Assembly: GCF_002764115.1 (NCBI RefSeq)
Contig: NZ_CP017940.1
Location: forward strand, 904,501 to 968,500
Length of the DNA: 64,000 nucleotides
From: Phyllobacterium zundukense
Lineage (GTDB): Bacteria > Pseudomonadota > Alphaproteobacteria > Rhizobiales > Rhizobiaceae
Reading direction: 5' to 3'
A model generated the notes under the pieces. It saw nothing but the letters and a program-made list of their open reading frames with translations, was not told the origin of the DNA and did not search any database. Position numbers and translations under genes: made by a program. Within the stretch, counting starts at the first letter, position 1; every line of letters begins with the position of its first letter. This document shows positions 1 through 8,225 of the stretch, one piece after another.

Positions 1-1014
1 AACAAGCGTCTCGTTCAGAACGAAGGCCGCCTGTTGCGTCTTGCCGAATCCTATGGCGTGCGCCGCGAGGATTTCCTGAAGGAATATCAGGGCAACGAGC
101 TTGACCCGAACTGGCTGAAGGCCGTTTCGAACCTGACGACGCGTGGCTGGAAAGAGTTCACCAAGAACGAAAAAGACACGATCAAGAACCTGCGTACGGA
201 AATCCAGAACATGGCGCAGGAAACCGCCATTTCGATTTCGGAATTCCGCCGCATCGTCAATCAGGTGCAGAAGGGCGAGCGCGAAGCTGCGCTGGCCAAG
301 AAGGAAATGGTCGAGGCCAATCTGCGTCTCGTTATTTCCATTGCCAAGAAATACACCAATCGCGGCCTGCAGTTCCTCGATCTCATCCAGGAAGGCAATA
401 TCGGCCTGATGAAGGCGGTCGACAAGTTCGAATACCGCCGTGGTTACAAGTTCTCGACCTATGCAACCTGGTGGATTCGTCAGGCGATCACCCGTTCGAT
501 CGCCGATCAGGCACGTACCATCCGTATTCCGGTGCACATGATCGAAACGATCAACAAGATCGTCCGTACCTCGCGCCAGATGCTGCACGAGATCGGTCGC
601 GAGCCGACACCGGAAGAACTGGCTGAAAAGCTCGCGATGCCGCTGGAAAAGGTGCGCAAGGTCCTGAAGATTGCCAAGGAGCCTATTTCGCTCGAAACGC
701 CGGTCGGCGACGAGGAAGATTCGCATCTGGGCGATTTCATCGAGGACAAGAACGCGCTCCTGCCGATCGATGCTGCAATCCAGGCCAATTTGCGCGATAC
801 GACGACACGGGTGCTGGCTTCGCTGACACCGCGTGAAGAGCGCGTGTTGCGCATGCGCTTCGGCATTGGCATGAACACCGACCACACGCTGGAAGAAGTC
901 GGTCAGCAGTTCTCGGTAACACGTGAACGCATTCGTCAGATCGAGGCGAAGGCGCTGCGCAAGCTCAAGCATCCGAGCCGGTCGCGCAAACTGCGTTCGT
1001 TCCTCGACAGCTGA
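1..1014 (+). CDS. rpoD: RNA polymerase primary sigma factor RpoD (3' part)
   Basis: The reading frame is open from base 1, so the gene begins upstream and only the C-terminal 337 codons are present. It encodes the housekeeping sigma-70 factor, which directs core RNA polymerase to -10/-35 promoters. Visible parts are region 2 (core binding and -10 recognition, around [20 protein letters not shown] and WWIRQAI), region 3, and region 4 with the -35 helix-turn-helix ([20 protein letters not shown]). It ends in [25 protein letters not shown] sequence, the usual tail of alphaproteobacterial RpoD and unlike RpoH. A strong hairpin terminator follows 30 bases after the stop. Confidence 0.97.
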   Translation, partial: NKRLVQNEGRLLRLAESYGVRREDFLKEYQGNELDPNWLKAVSNLTTRGWKEFTKNEKDTIKNLRTEIQNMAQETAISISEFRRIVNQVQKGEREAALAKKEMVEANLRLVISIAKKYTNRGLQFLDLIQEGNIGLMKAVDKFEYRRGYKFSTYATWWIRQAITRSIADQARTIRIPVHMIETINKIVRTSRQMLHEIGREPTPEELAEKLAMPLEKVRKVLKIAKEPISLETPVGDEEDSHLGDFIEDKNALLPIDAAIQANLRDTTTRVLASLTPREERVLRMRFGIGMNTDHTLEEVGQQFSVTRERIRQIEAKALRKLKHPSRSRKLRSFLDS

Positions 1015-1044
1015 TTTCCTGCGGCTTGCAGAGCCATGAATATG

Positions 1045-1076
1045 AAACGGGATGGGTGTGAACCCATCCCGTTTTG
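1045..1076 (+). terminator. Rho-independent terminator of rpoD
   Basis: An 11-bp perfect stem (1047-1057 with 1062-1072), loop GTGA and flanking A/T runs lie just after the rpoD stop. The hairpin could also serve the convergent DUF2798 gene on the other strand, because A residues flank the stem on the left. Confidence 0.85.
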
Positions 1077-1086
1077 CATTTGCGCA

Positions 1087-1353
1087 TCAACGGGAGGGCG
1101 GTTCACAGAGCCAGCCCACGATCCGCCGCACCGCCGGCAGAACGAGCAGCAAGGTAGGGAAGGCGACAAGCCATGAAAGGCCCCAGGCCATCATCCAATT
1201 GTGCGGAAGCTCGGGACGAATGCCGAGATTCTTGACCGTCGAGATGAAGGACACGATGAAGGTCATGAGCACCGACAGAATGAGCGGGGTCACGATGGCA
1301 ATGTACCGCGCTGGAAGCTTCCGGCGTGGGGGCAACGATTGATTGGAGTTCAT
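1087..1353 (-). CDS. DUF2798 small membrane protein
   Basis: An 88-residue protein with two hydrophobic segments (about residues 17-38 and 55-77) separated by a short polar loop with STVKNLG and a tryptophan-rich stretch (NWMMAWGLSWLVAFPT). This pattern is typical of DUF2798 proteins, which have no known function and probably sit in the inner membrane. The ATG at 1353 was chosen because ACGGA precedes it at normal distance. A TTG start at 1386 would add 11 residues but has no clear ribosome binding site. It is convergent with rpoD. Confidence 0.75.
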   Translation of the reverse strand: MNSNQSLPPRRKLPARYIAIVTPLILSVLMTFIVSFISTVKNLGIRPELPHNWMMAWGLSWLVAFPTLLLVLPAVRRIVGWLCEPPSR

Positions 1354-1522
1354 GGTTTTTCCGTAAGATAGCGGTCCCATATGCAACGATCCTGAGCCGG
1401 ATGAACGGCCAATGCCGGTGAACGAGACCGGAGTGGATGCGTTGCCTGACGTAAGACGCTTACGGTGGAACTGAATTTCAGCTCACGGTGGTCCTATACA
1501 ATTGCGCAAATGTTCTGGCAAC

Positions 1523-1554
1523 AAAAAAGCCCGGCAGTGATGGCCGGGCTTTTG
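1523..1554 (-). terminator. Terminator of the UPF0114 gene
   Basis: Read on the minus strand, an 11-bp stem of GCCCGGC type (1525-1535 with 1543-1553) is followed by a run of six T. It lies 18 bases beyond the stop of the UPF0114 gene. Confidence 0.85.
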
Positions 1555-1571
1555 CTTGTCATTGCTCGCTC

Positions 1572-2096
1572 TCAGAGCGATGGTTCGTTTGATTTCTTTC
1601 CGGCCTTTTCCTTGACCATCAGCTTGTCGATATAGGCAAGGAACAGCGCCGAGAAGACGAAGGCAAGGTGGATCAGCGTGAACCACGTCAATTGCTCGGT
1701 GCTGAATTGGGTCAGGTTCAAAAACACCTGCAGCAGATGGATCGAGGAAATGGCGACGATGGTCGATGCGACCTTGATCTTGAGTGATCCCGCGTCGATG
1801 GTCCCCAGCCAATGCACCTCTTCGGCTTCATCGAAGCGGCTGACGAAGTTTTCATAGCCGGAAATGATCACCATCACGACGAGGCTGGCAACCAGCGCCG
1901 CATCGATCAGGCTCAACATTTTCAGGATCGTGTCGGTCTCGTTCAGAATGGTAACCTTGGAGACGAAGTCGACGAGCTTGCCTGCAAAGGAAAAGGCATA
2001 GATGGCGAGCGCGAGGGCAAGGCCAAGGTAGAAAACCACCAGAAGCCAGCGCGAGGCGAGGATGATGTTTTCGATGAAGATTTCGATACGTTTCAT
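1572..2096 (-). CDS. UPF0114 (YqhA-type) inner-membrane protein
   Basis: A 174-residue protein with three or four hydrophobic segments. It starts with MKRIEIFIENIILASRWLL, the characteristic N terminus of the UPF0114/TIGR00645 family (E. coli YqhA). The family motifs LKIKVASTIVAISSIHLLQVF and HLAFVFSALFLAYIDKLM region are present and the length matches the family. Its biochemical role is unknown. The upstream OmpA-family gene on the same strand is separated from it by a strong terminator, so the gene is probably transcribed on its own. Confidence 0.88.
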   Translation of the reverse strand: MKRIEIFIENIILASRWLLVVFYLGLALALAIYAFSFAGKLVDFVSKVTILNETDTILKMLSLIDAALVASLVVMVIISGYENFVSRFDEAEEVHWLGTIDAGSLKIKVASTIVAISSIHLLQVFLNLTQFSTEQLTWFTLIHLAFVFSALFLAYIDKLMVKEKAGKKSNEPSL

Positions 2097-2173
2097 AAGG
2101 TGGGGTCCGGTTGCGGGAAGCTGGGCTTATGCCATCACATAGCGATGAAGGTCATGAACTCAAGCGATAATCA

Positions 2174-2204
2174 CAAAAAACCCGGACCGAAGCCCGGGTT
2201 TTTG
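2174..2204 (-). terminator. Terminator of the OmpA-family gene
   Basis: On the minus strand this is a GC-rich stem around a TTCG-type loop, flanked by five A before and six T after, just beyond the stop of the OmpA-family gene. The near-symmetric A/T flanks would allow bidirectional use. Confidence 0.85.
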
Positions 2205-2225
2205 CCTGCCGATGTGTTGCAGCCG

Positions 2226-4370
2226 TCAGTTATTGCTGGCCATAGGGGCGACCAGAGGGGTGATGCGACGGATGGCAACACGGCGGTTCTGCTGTTCCGG
2301 ACCGTCGGCTTTAATTTTCAGATAACGCTCGCCATAGCCCTGGGTTGCCATGTTTTCCGGCGGAATGTCGAACACGTTGGTCAGGGCTTGGGCAACCGAC
2401 TCGGCACGCTTGTCCGAAAGGACAAGGTTGGCCTGATCCGAACCGACAGCATCCGTATGGCCCTCGATCAGGAACGTCTCGGCCGGGTTCTTCTTGAGGA
2501 TTTGTGCCATGGCCTTTGCGACGCTTTCGATGCGAACAATCTGGTCCTCGCCAATTTCGGCTGAACCGAACTGGAAGGTGATCGTGTCGAGATCGACGCG
2601 GCGAACCTTGTCGCGGATACGGGCCGAGCGTTTGACTTCGTCCACCGAATAGATGCGTTCCACCCGTTCGACCGGCGGCTGCGCAAAGAACTCGTAGACA
2701 TCCTCTTCAGGCGCTTCTTCGGCATCCATAATGTAATCGCGGACGGGAATAGTCAGGCGAAGCGGCGGCAAGTCATCGCCCGGATCACGCCATTCAAGAC
2801 GATCCTCGCGGTCGTAGTCAGGCGTATAGGTGAGCAACACCTCACGTCCATCGGGCGTGACGCGGGAACGCTGGATCACATCGCCATAGCGGTTGCGGAT
2901 CGTGATGATCTGTACGCCATTGTCGCGGACGATGGTTTCGCGTGTACGGCGGCGCGGCAGGTCTTCGTAATAGACCTCCTGCGCATTGCGCGACATGCGG
3001 GGGCGATCAGAACTCTCAACGAAGACGTTGTTGTTGACTTCGACGATGGTGCGGTTGTCGAACTGCTTGATCACCTGAACATCAGCTGGACGCTCGTCGG
3101 GCCGGCGGTCCCTGGTACGCGTACCCTTTTCGGTCAGGACCGGCTCGATCTTGACGGGAGTGAGTTGCTGCTGGACCTCGGCGTCGGTCGTGGGTGGCGT
3201 TGCGGGCTCCTGAGCGACCGGCTTTGCTGCAGCGGGTGCTTCTGTGGCCAGTCCCTTGTCGCCCTTGCCCTTACCCCGATCCTTGCCTTCACGAACAGCT
3301 GCTGGCTTGTCGCTGTCGAGAACCGGCGCTGCGTTCTCCGGCAGGGGCGATGCCTCCTGTTGTGCAGGCTGGGTGGCATCGGCGGGCGCCGTCGCGGGAG
3401 CAGTTGCATTGCCTTCGGGAACAGGTTGTCCGGTCGCCGGATCTGCAGGTTTTGCAGGCTTGGCTTCGTCGACGGGTACTGCCGGCTTTTCGCCTGTTGT
3501 TTGGTCCGGAGTGGTCGCGGGCTGTTCGCCAGCAGGTTTTTCTGCGGTCGCCGGGGTTTCAGGTGTAGCAGCCTGGGCGGGCGCCTTCGGGGCAGCTTTG
3601 TCCGCCGCTTTCTTTGCGTCTTCAGCAGCTTTTTCGGTTTGCTTGTCAGCTGCCTTCTGGGCGCCGTCAGCTTTCTTGCGCGCTTCTTCTTCGGTCGCCT
3701 TTTGAGCTTCGGCAGCCTTGGCTGCTTCCTGTTCCGCGGCCTTCTTGGCTTTTTCTGCTTCCTTTGCAGTTTCCTGTTCGGCTGCCTTCGCGGCTTCAGC
3801 CCCGGATGCTGCCTTCTTGCGTGCTTCTTCCTCGACAGCCTTCTGCTGTTCAGCCGCCTTGTTGGATTCAGCCTCGGTAGCCCGCTTGGCTTTCTCGGCT
3901 TCCTGAGCAGCTTCCTTTTCGGCGGCCTTTGCCGCCTTCGCTTCCGCAGCAGCTTTCCGTTTTACTTCTTCTTCGACGGCCTTCTGCTGTTCTGCTGCCT
4001 TATCGGCTTCAGCCTGCGCGGCGCGCTGGGCTTCGTCAGCCTTCTGGGCAGCTTCCGCTTCGGCGGCTTTGGCAGCCTGGTCAGCCTGTTGCTTCGCCTG
4101 CTTTTCGGCCTGTTGCTGCGCCTTTGCTGCAGCATCGGCCTCTTCCGCGGCGCGCTGTTGGGCTTCCTCGGCCTGCTGTCCAGCCTTCTTTTTCAACACC
4201 TCAGCCTCTGGGTCGGCCTGCGGCGCTGCTTCTTCAGCCTGCGCCAGCATCAGCGGCATATTGGAATTGGAGGAGATGAAAGGCCGGTTGAGAGGGGCCT
4301 GATCAGCCATCGCCGATGGCGAGGAAAAGAGGATTGCAGTTGAGGCAAAAAAGAGCGCTGTTCGTTTCAT
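2226..4370 (-). CDS. OmpA-family envelope protein with long Ala/Lys/Glu coiled coil
   Basis: A 714-residue exported protein. A signal peptide ([20 protein letters not shown], cleaved near AMA) is followed by a low-complexity Ala/Lys/Glu/Gln segment (about residues 45-275) that should form a long helix or coiled coil and contains 47-residue tandem repeats. A Pro/Ala-rich linker comes next. The C-terminal OmpA-like peptidoglycan-binding domain (about residues 575-700) has the hallmark [22 protein letters not shown] and NRRVAIRRI motifs. It probably links the outer membrane to the peptidoglycan. The ATG at 4370 is preferred because AGGG lies six bases upstream; an ATG at 4376 abuts that site. 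Confidence 0.85.
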   Translation of the reverse strand: MKRTALFFASTAILFSSPSAMADQAPLNRPFISSNSNMPLMLAQAEEAAPQADPEAEVLKKKAGQQAEEAQQRAAEEADAAAKAQQQAEKQAKQQADQAAKAAEAEAAQKADEAQRAAQAEADKAAEQQKAVEEEVKRKAAAEAKAAKAAEKEAAQEAEKAKRATEAESNKAAEQQKAVEEEARKKAASGAEAAKAAEQETAKEAEKAKKAAEQEAAKAAEAQKATEEEARKKADGAQKAADKQTEKAAEDAKKAADKAAPKAPAQAATPETPATAEKPAGEQPATTPDQTTGEKPAVPVDEAKPAKPADPATGQPVPEGNATAPATAPADATQPAQQEASPLPENAAPVLDSDKPAAVREGKDRGKGKGDKGLATEAPAAAKPVAQEPATPPTTDAEVQQQLTPVKIEPVLTEKGTRTRDRRPDERPADVQVIKQFDNRTIVEVNNNVFVESSDRPRMSRNAQEVYYEDLPRRRTRETIVRDNGVQIITIRNRYGDVIQRSRVTPDGREVLLTYTPDYDREDRLEWRDPGDDLPPLRLTIPVRDYIMDAEEAPEEDVYEFFAQPPVERVERIYSVDEVKRSARIRDKVRRVDLDTITFQFGSAEIGEDQIVRIESVAKAMAQILKKNPAETFLIEGHTDAVGSDQANLVLSDKRAESVAQALTNVFDIPPENMATQGYGERYLKIKADGPEQQNRRVAIRRITPLVAPMASNN
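3606..4019 (-). repeat. In-frame tandem repeat (47-residue units) in OmpA-family gene
   Basis: Three consecutive units of 47, 47 and 44 residues share the skeleton [12 protein letters not shown], then KAAKAAE and EAEKAKRA. They correspond to units of about 141 bp at the DNA level. In-frame length changes could occur by recombination without breaking the reading frame. Confidence 0.75.
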
Positions 4371-4592
4371 TTTCATCCCTGTCTCGCGTTCCTTCTTGTT
4401 GAAACACGTCAAATGTTTGTGATCGCAACCTGGTTCCGCTTTGTGGCAACGAATTGTCCGTTGCGATCTTCATTGCAGTTTTATTGCCGGTGGCAATGTG
4501 TCGGACCTCGACAATGGCCGAGTCCGAATGCAGTCAGTTTTGCAATGCCAGCCTGTATGTCATGTGAAGAGGCCGTTCATCTTGCGTTCATG

Positions 4593-4854
4593 TTAGAGCG
4601 TCGGGCGGTAAATAAGACGCAGTTCTGTTTCTCGGATGGCGAGACAATCCCACGCGGAAGGTGGCGAGGCCGATGTCTTTCCATCGGACGAAGCAGCCTG
4701 ACAAAGTGGTTGGCCGCCAGCCGGAAACCCGAAGGCCAAATCCATCGGGCTTCGGCTTCGTCCGATGCACACACATCGGCCTCGCCAAACCCCTCGACCT
4801 TGTCCCGAATTCCCTCCGGCAGAACGCGTCCTATTTGCCGTCCGACGCTCTTAA
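4593..4854. repeat. Palindromic intergenic repeat element, copy A
   Basis: A 262-bp imperfect palindrome fills most of the 522-bp gap between the OmpA-family gene and the UPF0260 gene. Its outer arms (TTAGAGCGTCGGGCGG at left and its near complement ending in CGCTCTTAA at right) pair over about 27 bases. An inner pair (GGCGAGGCCGATGT with ACATCGGCCTCGCC) lies inside. It contains CTGTTTCTCGGATGGCGAGA and a CCGCCAGCC core, both of which recur in the element at 36618-36763. No open reading frame in it looks real. The rest of the gap (4371-4592) holds the divergent promoter region, with no site identified. Confidence 0.8.
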
Positions 4855-4892
4855 GTTATGGACGCGCAACTACATGCGATGTATTGGAGCGC

Positions 4893-5354
4893 ATGCCTAC
4901 GGAACCATTCTGGAAAACCAAAACTCTCGACGAGATGAACCGCTCGGAGTGGGAGAGCCTGTGCGACGGCTGTGGCCGTTGCTGCCTGCACAAGCTGGAA
5001 GACGAGGACACGGAAGAAATCTATTTCACAACAGTGGCTTGCACCTTGCTGGATGCGGGCACGTGCCAGTGTTCGGACTATGTCAACCGCAAGAAGAAGG
5101 TGCCCGACTGCGTCTTCCTGACGCCAGAGATCGTGCGCAGTGTCGATTGGCTGCCGGAGACCTGCGGCTACAGGCTGATCGATGAGGGCAAGGATCTTTA
5201 CTGGTGGCACCCCCTCGTATCGGGCAGTGCAGAAACCGTACATGAGGCCGGTATTTCGGTCCGGGGCAAAGTCACTGCCTATGACCATGATCTTTCAAGC
5301 GATGAAGACTATTTCGAGCACATGATGCAGGCTGAATTGCCATCCCGAGCCTGA
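4893..5354 (+). CDS. UPF0260 (YcgN-type) cysteine-cluster protein
   Basis: A 153-residue protein with the UPF0260 arrangement of conserved cysteines: [11 protein letters not shown] near residues 26-36, then CTLLD, CQCSDY, CVFLTP and CGYRL. The cluster resembles Zn or Fe-S ligands of the CxxCxxCC family, and the function is not known. The start at ATG 4893 gives the family length. The GGAG before it is only three bases away, so an upstream TTG at 4884 is possible. Longer in-frame extensions run into the palindromic repeat and are not credible. Confidence 0.85.
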   Translation: MPTEPFWKTKTLDEMNRSEWESLCDGCGRCCLHKLEDEDTEEIYFTTVACTLLDAGTCQCSDYVNRKKKVPDCVFLTPEIVRSVDWLPETCGYRLIDEGKDLYWWHPLVSGSAETVHEAGISVRGKVTAYDHDLSSDEDYFEHMMQAELPSRA

Positions 5355-5469
5355 TCGAGCTGAATGGCGCGTGAACGACGCGTTGAGGGTTTGTTCAGCT
5401 CATCTGTGAAAGAAAGGGCGCCTGTCCGGATTTCATATCCCCCAGTCCCGGACAACAGGAGAACACCCC

Positions 5470-5826
5470 ATGGCTAGTCTTTCATTGAAGTTGCTGGCAG
5501 TCGGTGCTGCGATCAGCATCGGTGCAATTCTTGGTGCAAACACATCTTACGCCGCGCCGGTTGCTGCTGCCCCGACAGTTGTCGAGCTTGGCGCTGCCGC
5601 TGCCCCTCTCGTGCAGGTTGAGTATCGCCGCGGTTATTATCGCCCGCCATATCGCCCCATTGCTGCCTGCACGCCGGGTCAAGCCGCCAGTAAGGCGAAC
5701 CGCATGGGCATTCGCAATGCGCGCGTGATCGTAAACCGGAACGTCGTCCGTGTTGCCGGCTGGAAGCGCGGCCTGCGCACCTCGGTTGTCTTTGCCCGTG
5801 CGCCGGGCTGCCCTTTCATTCGCTAA
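5470..5826 (+). CDS. Small exported protein of unknown function
   Basis: A 118-residue protein with a clear signal peptide (about residues 1-28, ending near SYAAP). An alanine/proline-rich segment and a Tyr/Arg-rich patch (RRGYYRPPYRP) follow, then a basic C-terminal domain with two cysteines (ACTPGQA and GCPFI) that could form a disulfide. A GGAG sits eight bases before the ATG. The C-terminal half resembles small secreted proteins annotated as hypothetical in Hyphomicrobiales. No enzymatic motif is visible. A terminator follows at once, so it is monocistronic. Confidence 0.75.
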   Translation: MASLSLKLLAVGAAISIGAILGANTSYAAPVAAAPTVVELGAAAAPLVQVEYRRGYYRPPYRPIAACTPGQAASKANRMGIRNARVIVNRNVVRVAGWKRGLRTSVVFARAPGCPFIR

Positions 5827-5844
5827 GGGCTTCGACAGCAATAA

Positions 5845-5875
5845 AAAGGGTGCCGCAGGGCACCCTTTCGTTTGT
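5845..5875 (+). terminator. Terminator of the small exported protein
   Basis: A 10-bp stem (5845-5854 with 5859-5868) with a four-base loop and a T-rich tail lies 18 bases after the stop codon. Confidence 0.82.
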
Positions 5876-5932
5876 TGTGATGAACTGGATCGTGACAATT
5901 TCTACAGCTGAGTAATTGCTCAAGTTTATTGA

Positions 5933-6155
5933 ACTTTTAGGGCTCCGAAGAGCTTAAGCCCAAAAGTCCGATTTAACCCGCTGCGGGTAAGTCCATTTAT
6001 GGGACAGACCCAAACTCCCCACGGGTGTAGTCTGCCCCTCGGCTTACCGCGAAGACACCTTACACACAGCGCCCCGTCTTCGGGCTTGGCCATTAGGGAG
6101 GAGCAAACAAAGTACGGTTCCCCAACCGCGTCTTTGTGCTCCTCCCCCTTTTTTT
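5933..6155 (+). ncRNA. Probable structured small RNA (unidentified)
   Basis: This 223-base stretch lies between convergent genes, has no credible reading frame and is packed with nested hairpins. They are ACTTTT/AAAAGT around GGGCT/AAGCCC (5933-5967), ACCCGC/GCGGGT (5976-5988), and a GGGACAGAC with GTCTGCCCC pairing. It ends in a very strong terminator with seven T at 6149-6155. It does not match what I know of SRP RNA, RNase P RNA or the tmRNA acceptor end. 6S RNA or an alphaproteobacterial trans-acting sRNA remain possible. The terminator stem contains GCTCCTCCC, an anti-Shine-Dalgarno-like sequence common in rhizobial sRNAs. Confidence 0.45.
6096..6155 (+). terminator. Strong hairpin terminator of the putative sRNA
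   Basis: A long stem (GGGAGGAGCA from 6096 with TGCTCCTCCC to 6146, plus an inner AAAG/CTTT and GGTT/AACC helix) is followed by seven T on the plus strand only. It therefore terminates a plus-strand transcript and not the SIMPL gene that runs towards it. Confidence 0.8.
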
Positions 6156-6206
6156 GGAGCCTGCCTTCACGGCCGGCGCCTCCATAATTTGGTCCGATCT
6201 GTGCGG

Positions 6207-6938
6207 CTAGTTTTTCAATTCGAACGTCACGTTCACATTCACATTATAGGTGTTTTCACCTGCGGCGACCGGAACGGAATCGGCGGGTGCCGCGGCCATC
6301 ATCTTGGACTCCCTCATCGGCATGGGGCGCGGATTGAACGACTGCTCGCTGATCTCGATGACCTTACCAAGGCTGACACCTGCCGCCTCCGTCAAGGTCT
6401 TTGCCTTGGCCACGGCATTGGTGACGGCCTTCTTGCGCGCCTCTTCGAGGATCGCTTCGGGCTTGTCATTGGTGAAGAAAAGATTACCGCCCTGGTTGAC
6501 GCCAAGCGTTACTGACTGATCGAGGATCTCGCCCACCTTCTTCAGATCGCGCACGCGCACCGTCAGCGAATTGGAGACCGCATAACCAACGATCTTCGGT
6601 GCCTGCGGCGGCTGCGTATTGTCCTTGTTTTCCGGATAGACATAGCGCGGGTCGATGCTGAAACCCGACGTCTGCAGGTCGCGATCGGCAATACCCGCTT
6701 TCTTCATTGCATCCAGCACCTTGGCCATGGCTTCGTTATTGGCCGTCAGGGCCTCGCGTGCCGTTGGCTTTTCCTGCAGAACGACCAGCGAAAGTACCGC
6801 CATGTCCGGAGCGGCAGCAGCTTCGCCTTCTCCCGTAACCGTAATACGCGGATGCGGTGCTTCGTCTGCTACAGCAGCGAAAGGTACAGCCATCATTGCA
6901 GTTGCTGCGAAAGCCAGCGTCAGAAGTTTTGGTGTCAT
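6207..6938 (-). CDS. SIMPL-domain periplasmic protein, BP26/Omp28 homologue
   Basis: A 243-residue protein with a signal peptide (about residues 1-24, cleaved near AVA-DEA) and a SIMPL (DUF541) domain over the rest. Stretches such as [39 protein letters not shown] and [15 protein letters not shown] sequence closely follow Brucella BP26 (Omp28), an immunodominant periplasmic protein that assembles into large rings. Length and C terminus (VNVTFELKN) also fit. The biological role of the family is unclear. The ATG at 6938 starts a good signal peptide. Confidence 0.9.
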   Translation of the reverse strand: MTPKLLTLAFAATAMMAVPFAAVADEAPHPRITVTGEGEAAAAPDMAVLSLVVLQEKPTAREALTANNEAMAKVLDAMKKAGIADRDLQTSGFSIDPRYVYPENKDNTQPPQAPKIVGYAVSNSLTVRVRDLKKVGEILDQSVTLGVNQGGNLFFTNDKPEAILEEARKKAVTNAVAKAKTLTEAAGVSLGKVIEISEQSFNPRPMPMRESKMMAAAPADSVPVAAGENTYNVNVNVTFELKN

Positions 6939-7085
6939 GGATATCTCCCCAGATGAAGTGACGCTGCTGCGTCGCAGGTGATTATGGGTGGATTAGGGCA
7001 AAAGGCAAAACTTTTGGCGGCGTTATGCTTCGTGCATCCAAATGCCTTTATGCGCGTTTCTCTTTCAGGAAGAAGGAAGAGAATT

Positions 7086-7379
7086 ATGACAAGCGAAAAA
7101 AACAAGAACAGCCCTGAAAAGACCAAGGGGCGCGAAGGTCCGGCAGAAGTATCGATAAAGCCGCAGGATTGGAGTGACGTCAATTCGCAGGAAATGCCGA
7201 TCGATGACGAGTTGGCAATTCGCGGCGAGCGGCACATAGCATCGGAGGATGCGGGTGACCTGTCAGAAGACGATGATGACAACCCCTATCAGAACAGCGA
7301 TGACGCCTTGCCCGACGATGAAGAGGAGGACGAAATTACCCGCGACCCGGAGCGGGAAGGGCACCGCTTCGGCGACTAG
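7086..7379 (+). CDS. Small acidic protein of unknown function
   Basis: A 97-residue highly acidic hydrophilic protein. The N-terminal third is Lys/Glu-rich, followed by IKPQDWSDVNSQEMPIDDEL and an Asp/Glu cluster (SEDDDDNP, PDDEEEDE). No membrane segment or known domain is visible and the protein may be disordered. The ATG at 7086 follows an AGGAAGAG ribosome site. An in-frame ATG at 6978 would add a hydrophobic N terminus with no ribosome site and is less likely. Confidence 0.65.
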   Translation: MTSEKNKNSPEKTKGREGPAEVSIKPQDWSDVNSQEMPIDDELAIRGERHIASEDAGDLSEDDDDNPYQNSDDALPDDEEEDEITRDPEREGHRFGD

Positions 7380-7395
7380 CCCCTCCCGCAATTGC

Positions 7396-8067
7396 TCAGT
7401 CATTGGGCGCGCGCATCCAATAGGCGATGTCCTTCCAGTCGGCGAACACCGCCACCGCGCCCTTGTCGAGGAGGGCTTGCGCATGTGACCCGTAGGTGTG
7501 CGCACCGCCGGTATAGCCGATGGCGGTCATGCCGGCGGCGACCGCGCCTTCAACACCGAAGGGTGAGTCCTCGATCACCACGCAGCCCTTTGGATCGGCC
7601 TTCATCTCGCTGGCGGCATGCAAAAAGAGGTCCGGTGCGGGCTTGCCGCGCTTGACCATGGATGAACTGTAGATCGCATTGCCAAAACAGGCAGCAAGGC
7701 CTGTCGTCTCAAGGCTGAAATGAATGCGTTCCAGTGATGAGGACGAGGCGACGCATCGCCGTGTCTCCAGCTTTTCAAGCAGTGCCTTGATGCCGGGTGT
7801 CGGCTGTAGTGACTGGCTGAACACACGTCTGGTTTCCGGCCACAGTCCGGTTTCCGCTGTATCCGGGAGCTGGTGGCCGGTCAGTTCGGCGATTCGCTTG
7901 ATGATGTCGGACTGCTTCATGCCAACGCATTGCGCGATCGTGCCTTCCGGGAGCGGCATTCCCTGATTGGCATAGACATTGTGATAGGCAAGAGCTGCCA
8001 GGGGCTCGCTGTCAACAAGCACGCCATCGCAATCAAATATCACCAGATCAAATCGGTTCTGCGGCAT
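7396..8067 (-). CDS. HAD-family sugar-phosphate phosphatase / phosphoglucomutase-like
   Basis: A 223-residue haloacid-dehalogenase-superfamily protein. Motif I is FDCDGVLVDSEPLA (nucleophile and acid Asp, residues about 9-15), the motif II serine lies in ASSSSLERI, the motif III lysine in KRGKPAPD, and motif IV is VVIEDSPFG. The helical cap after motif I and the DSEPL sequence place it near beta-phosphoglucomutase and GPH-type phosphatases; the substrate is not predictable. The start at 8067 has AGGA five bases upstream. It is divergent from the DRL gene, and a role in dephosphorylating a sugar phosphate of that locus is only conceivable. Confidence 0.85.
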   Translation of the reverse strand: MPQNRFDLVIFDCDGVLVDSEPLAALAYHNVYANQGMPLPEGTIAQCVGMKQSDIIKRIAELTGHQLPDTAETGLWPETRRVFSQSLQPTPGIKALLEKLETRRCVASSSSLERIHFSLETTGLAACFGNAIYSSSMVKRGKPAPDLFLHAASEMKADPKGCVVIEDSPFGVEGAVAAGMTAIGYTGGAHTYGSHAQALLDKGAVAVFADWKDIAYWMRAPND

Positions 8068-8140
8068 TTTCGTCCTCTTTATCACGCGCTTCACGGGCTT
8101 TTACCCGCCCGTCCTTACCGTTCTTATAATGCACATAGGT

Positions 8141-8187
8141 CTTGACTAAAATACAAATGTTCAATATTCGATGATTGTAATTTGAAC
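8141..8187 (+). promoter_or_regulatory. Promoter and putative operator of the DRL-aco operon
   Basis: A CTTGAC -35-like hexamer at 8141-8146 is followed by ACAAATGTTCAATATT at 8153-8168. The same 10-base box ACAAATGTTC plus an ATATT element recurs before gutM (13696-13711). Here GTTCAA (8159-8164) is also matched by an inverted TTGAAC (8182-8187). I infer a shared regulator site, most simply for the SorC-family protein encoded at 19369. Confidence 0.55.
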
Positions 8188-8225
8188 GGCTTCGGACACC
8201 GAACAGAGGCCGCGGAGGAGACATT

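Noticed and set aside
1..1014. RpoH (sigma-32) as identity of the first gene
   Set aside because: Region 2, the length of region 3 and the C-terminal tail are those of the primary sigma factor RpoD.
3165..4343. 392-codon Cys/Leu/Phe-rich open frame opposite the OmpA-family gene
   Set aside because: It is the complement of the Ala/Lys/Glu repeat region; composition is an artefact of the repeats.
4413..4892. 160-codon N-terminal extension of the UPF0260 protein
   Set aside because: The extension runs through the palindromic repeat; the family protein has about 150 residues and starts at 4893.
5933..6155. SRP RNA, RNase P RNA or tmRNA
   Set aside because: The conserved cores of these RNAs (GGTCAGGTCCGGAAGGAAGC type, GAGGAAAGTCC, tRNA-like acceptor with CCA) are absent.
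5999..6187. Small protein in the region called as structured RNA
   Set aside because: No ribosome site, Pro/Ser-rich random composition, and the frame runs through the terminator hairpin.
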